Under the pieces are notes generated by a model. It saw only the letters and a program-made list of their open reading frames with translations, had not been told where the DNA came from and did not search any database. A DNA stretch of 64,000 nt from Arabidopsis thaliana (lineage: Eukaryota > Streptophyta > Magnoliopsida > Brassicales > Brassicaceae), in contig NC_003071.7 in assembly GCF_000001735.4 (NCBI RefSeq), positions 7,061,151-7,125,150 on the forward strand, in the 5' to 3' direction. Both the position numbers and the translations under genes were made by a program. Shown one piece after another: positions 61,623 to 64,000 of this stretch (position 1 is the stretch's first letter; every line of letters begins with the position of its first letter).

Positions 61623-64000
61623 TTTTGGATTCTGAGATTTTTTTTTTATTCGAAAGAGAGATTTTTTCCGATAAACAAAGGGAGAAAAAACCTTATAAGA
61701 GAAGAGACAGGGGAAATGTATGAGGCTTGATGTACGGAATATTCGTTAATGGAGCCGTGTCGTCAACACTGTTTCAATCAAGTTTTTATTTGGGAATTTT
61801 AAAAGGAAAGGTATTAAATTCTATTTCTTTAACTTTGGTTTTTGTATTGTTTGACCCAAATGGCCAAATGTCGATATGGAATATGTTAACGAACGGTTGG
61901 ATATTTATTTTTAATTATCTGGTCCAGAGGACACACGAATCTATGCTTCCTCTTTTGTTGTCTTCTGTTTTGATTTTTAATCTTTTTTTTTGTCAACTGT
62001 AAATTGTTTTTTTCTTCATGATTTTGGCATTTTGTTATGATCGAGAAAAAAAAACCTAAGGTGGCGTAATATTCAGACTAATCAGTGGTGCACAGTCAAT
62101 TTTAAGTTTTAGAAAGAAAAAAAACATTAAGACCAAATAAATAACAGATCCACCTTGAACACTCTAAATAAAGAACCAAATAAAGAAAACAGCACTCTAA
62201 CTCATGAAATAAAGAACCAAATCATGAAATAAAGAAAACAGATCCAGTTTGAACACTCTAAATAAAGAATCAAATCAAAAACATTTGATCCATGGATTAT
62301 TTTCATTTTCTGGTTTTGTGGAGTGCCAAGAAAATTAAAGTCAATTAATAGCCCACCAAGTTTCTTTGGATTTAGTCTCTTAATATAATATTATTATGAA
62401 TGAATATGTGAATTAGTTGAAAATGTAATGTATAGTACCTATGTGGAATATATGAAGTGAATGATCATTTTATAAACAACATGAACAAAAATAATTTTCT
62501 ACCATCTTTAACCTCTCTTTCTTGTTTTTTTTTTTTGTTTTAATTGTGTATGCAGTTAATATTTTATGTGTCTTTTCTCATTTTATTTTCTATCTCTTCG
62601 TAGAAATTGATTCAACTTGCTATATTAGTCTACTCTTCATATGCCATAGTTTGAATTTTTTAGATGATTACAAAACATTTTTAAAATGGATATGTGAGCC
62701 TAAATCAGATGAAATTCTACTATATAAAACATATAATAAATGCTATTATATTTTATTTACCAATGTACTAAAAATATTACTTGATTTCATATGTTTAAAA
62801 TAAAATGCCATGATATATATATGTAGGCAAAAAAAAAAAAAAAATAGATATGTGATTCTAAGTGAAAACACGTCATGCTATTTTAAACGCATAAATGCTA
62901 TTTTTATTCAATTAACTAATCTAATGCAAAATAACTTTCAATTCCATTTGATTTTAATAGAAGTTACGTATATAGGAAAATATATAACAAAACATCATTT
63001 TCTATGTTTGTTAAACATAATAACATGTTAGATTGGTAAAGAGAACAAACTAACAATATATGATATTAATAATAACAAACTAACATGGGATTTTTGACCG
63101 AAAAAAAAACTAACATTGGGATTTTAATAATAACTATAATAAATAAAAAAGAAGAAAAAACAAAACATTATATGATATGTTTGACAATGGCATGACATGT
63201 TCTCACTTGGAATTTCAATTTTTTTTTTGTTGTTGTGTGTTTGTTTTAAAAATTCAAATTATGGTAATATTTGGAACAAAAAAATACGTTTGCAAAATTA
63301 ACTCAATTTGCATAAGCATAAAATAAAAGATGAGAAGAGGTACAAAAAGTTCTTATGCATGGAAAATAAAAGGAAATGTTAAAGATCGTAGAAGATTATT
63401 TTTGGTATTCTTTGGTTAATCATATGCAGCAGGACCCTAAATATATCATGTTTACTCGATGGATTATTGTAAATTTATACGATTATTGACCAAAAATTAT
63501 AAATAGCTATTTTTCTTAGTACATTTCAGTTTTTTCTATGTTTTAAAATAAAGGGTTTTGTGTAAAAAAAAACCTCGAAACCGATATTTTTTTGCAACTT
63601 TACCTTTCACTTCCAAAAAAATGCAGATAATTTTATGAAATCCTAAATTATATGCAATTTACCATTTTTCACGATTGTCAAGTTTTTAAAAATTTTATAT
63701 ATAATATCAAATCGAAACCTTCAAGATAAATAGTTCAAATTTACCTATAAAATTTTAAAAGTCAAATGTATGTGATATGAAAACGTTTACAGTATATATC
63801 TAAGAATTATATTATGTATAATTAGAGATTTCATAGGATTATTCTGCATTTTTTTTAGATGAAAGATAAAATAACAAAACTTAGTGACTTCATAGTTTTT
63901 TTTCACAAAAACCTAAAATAATCCAATCACAATATATTTATGTAAAGATAATTGATGATATGCCTCAGTAGACTTAGGTCGTCAACCAATGCATATGCTT
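61623..64000. other. PAP10 upstream region and AT-rich DNA to window end
   Basis: The PAP10 5' UTR and promoter lie next to 61623. At 62144-62180 and 62236-62275 is a direct repeat (AACAGATCCA, TTGAACACTCTAAATAAAG) about 92 bp apart. The remaining frames (61727, 62522, 62810) are AT-rich noise. I see no gene or RNA. Confidence 0.45.

Overview
The window is plant nuclear DNA, almost certainly Arabidopsis thaliana chromosome 2, about AT2G16290 to AT2G16430. The evidence is AT-rich intergenic DNA, GT-AG introns, and a gene order I recognise: PCH1, RPS25A, a defensin-like gene, THY-1, a Sec14-like gene, CIF1, DRD1, BLH7, a WD40 gene and PAP10. I reassembled exons by hand. Five spliced products have lengths that match what I remember of the A. 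thaliana proteins: DHFR-TS 519 aa, Sec14-like 547, BLH7 482, WD40 482 and PAP10 468. Locus numbers are from memory.

Layout. 0-2.7 kb holds a minus-strand tandem of F-box/DUF295 copies; the first is cut by the window edge. 4.0-5.1 kb is an otherwise complete RER1-like gene broken by one nonsense codon. 5.6-9.8 kb is a Mutator-like element with imperfect terminal inverted repeats, a truncated MuDR-type transposase gene, an RPA/DUF223-like gene and many TACGTAC motifs. 9.8-13.5 kb is transposon debris. 13.8-16.2 kb has PCH1 and RPS25A, convergent. 16.3-18.3 kb is a third F-box copy, inverted relative to the first two and head to head with RPS25A. 18.6-18.8 kb is a defensin-like exon, and 19.35-19.68 kb a miniature LTR element (TRIM). 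20.9-23.2 kb is THY-1 and 24.8-27.7 kb the Sec14-like gene. 28-33.4 kb is a repeat-rich gap with MITEs, a SINE and a degenerate Helitron. Then come CIF1 (33.7-34.4), DRD1 (36.3-39.9), BLH7 (40.3-42.1), a tRNA-Glu pseudogene (44.4) and the WD40 gene (44.8-47.6). 47.9-52.1 kb is a second repeat-rich gap (MULE-like DNA, Stowaway-like MITE, Helitron). 52.1-58.9 kb is a full-length LINE with a 19-bp target-site duplication. PAP10 (59.4-61.6 kb) is followed by 2.4 kb of upstream DNA.

The host genes are independent loci, not an operon: light signalling (PCH1), translation (RPS25), folate and dTMP synthesis (THY-1), lipid transfer (Sec14-like), Casparian-strip signalling (CIF1), RNA-directed DNA methylation (DRD1), transcription (BLH7) and phosphate scavenging (PAP10). 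From memory, PCH1, RPS25, DHFR-TS, Sec14, CIF and BLH have paralogues in the same order near AT4G34550-AT4G34610, so this looks like one half of a whole-genome-duplication block. The main novelty is in how the repeats are built and how the F-box and RER1 copies decayed. The TACGTAC-rich Mutator-like element is the best candidate for an undescribed system.
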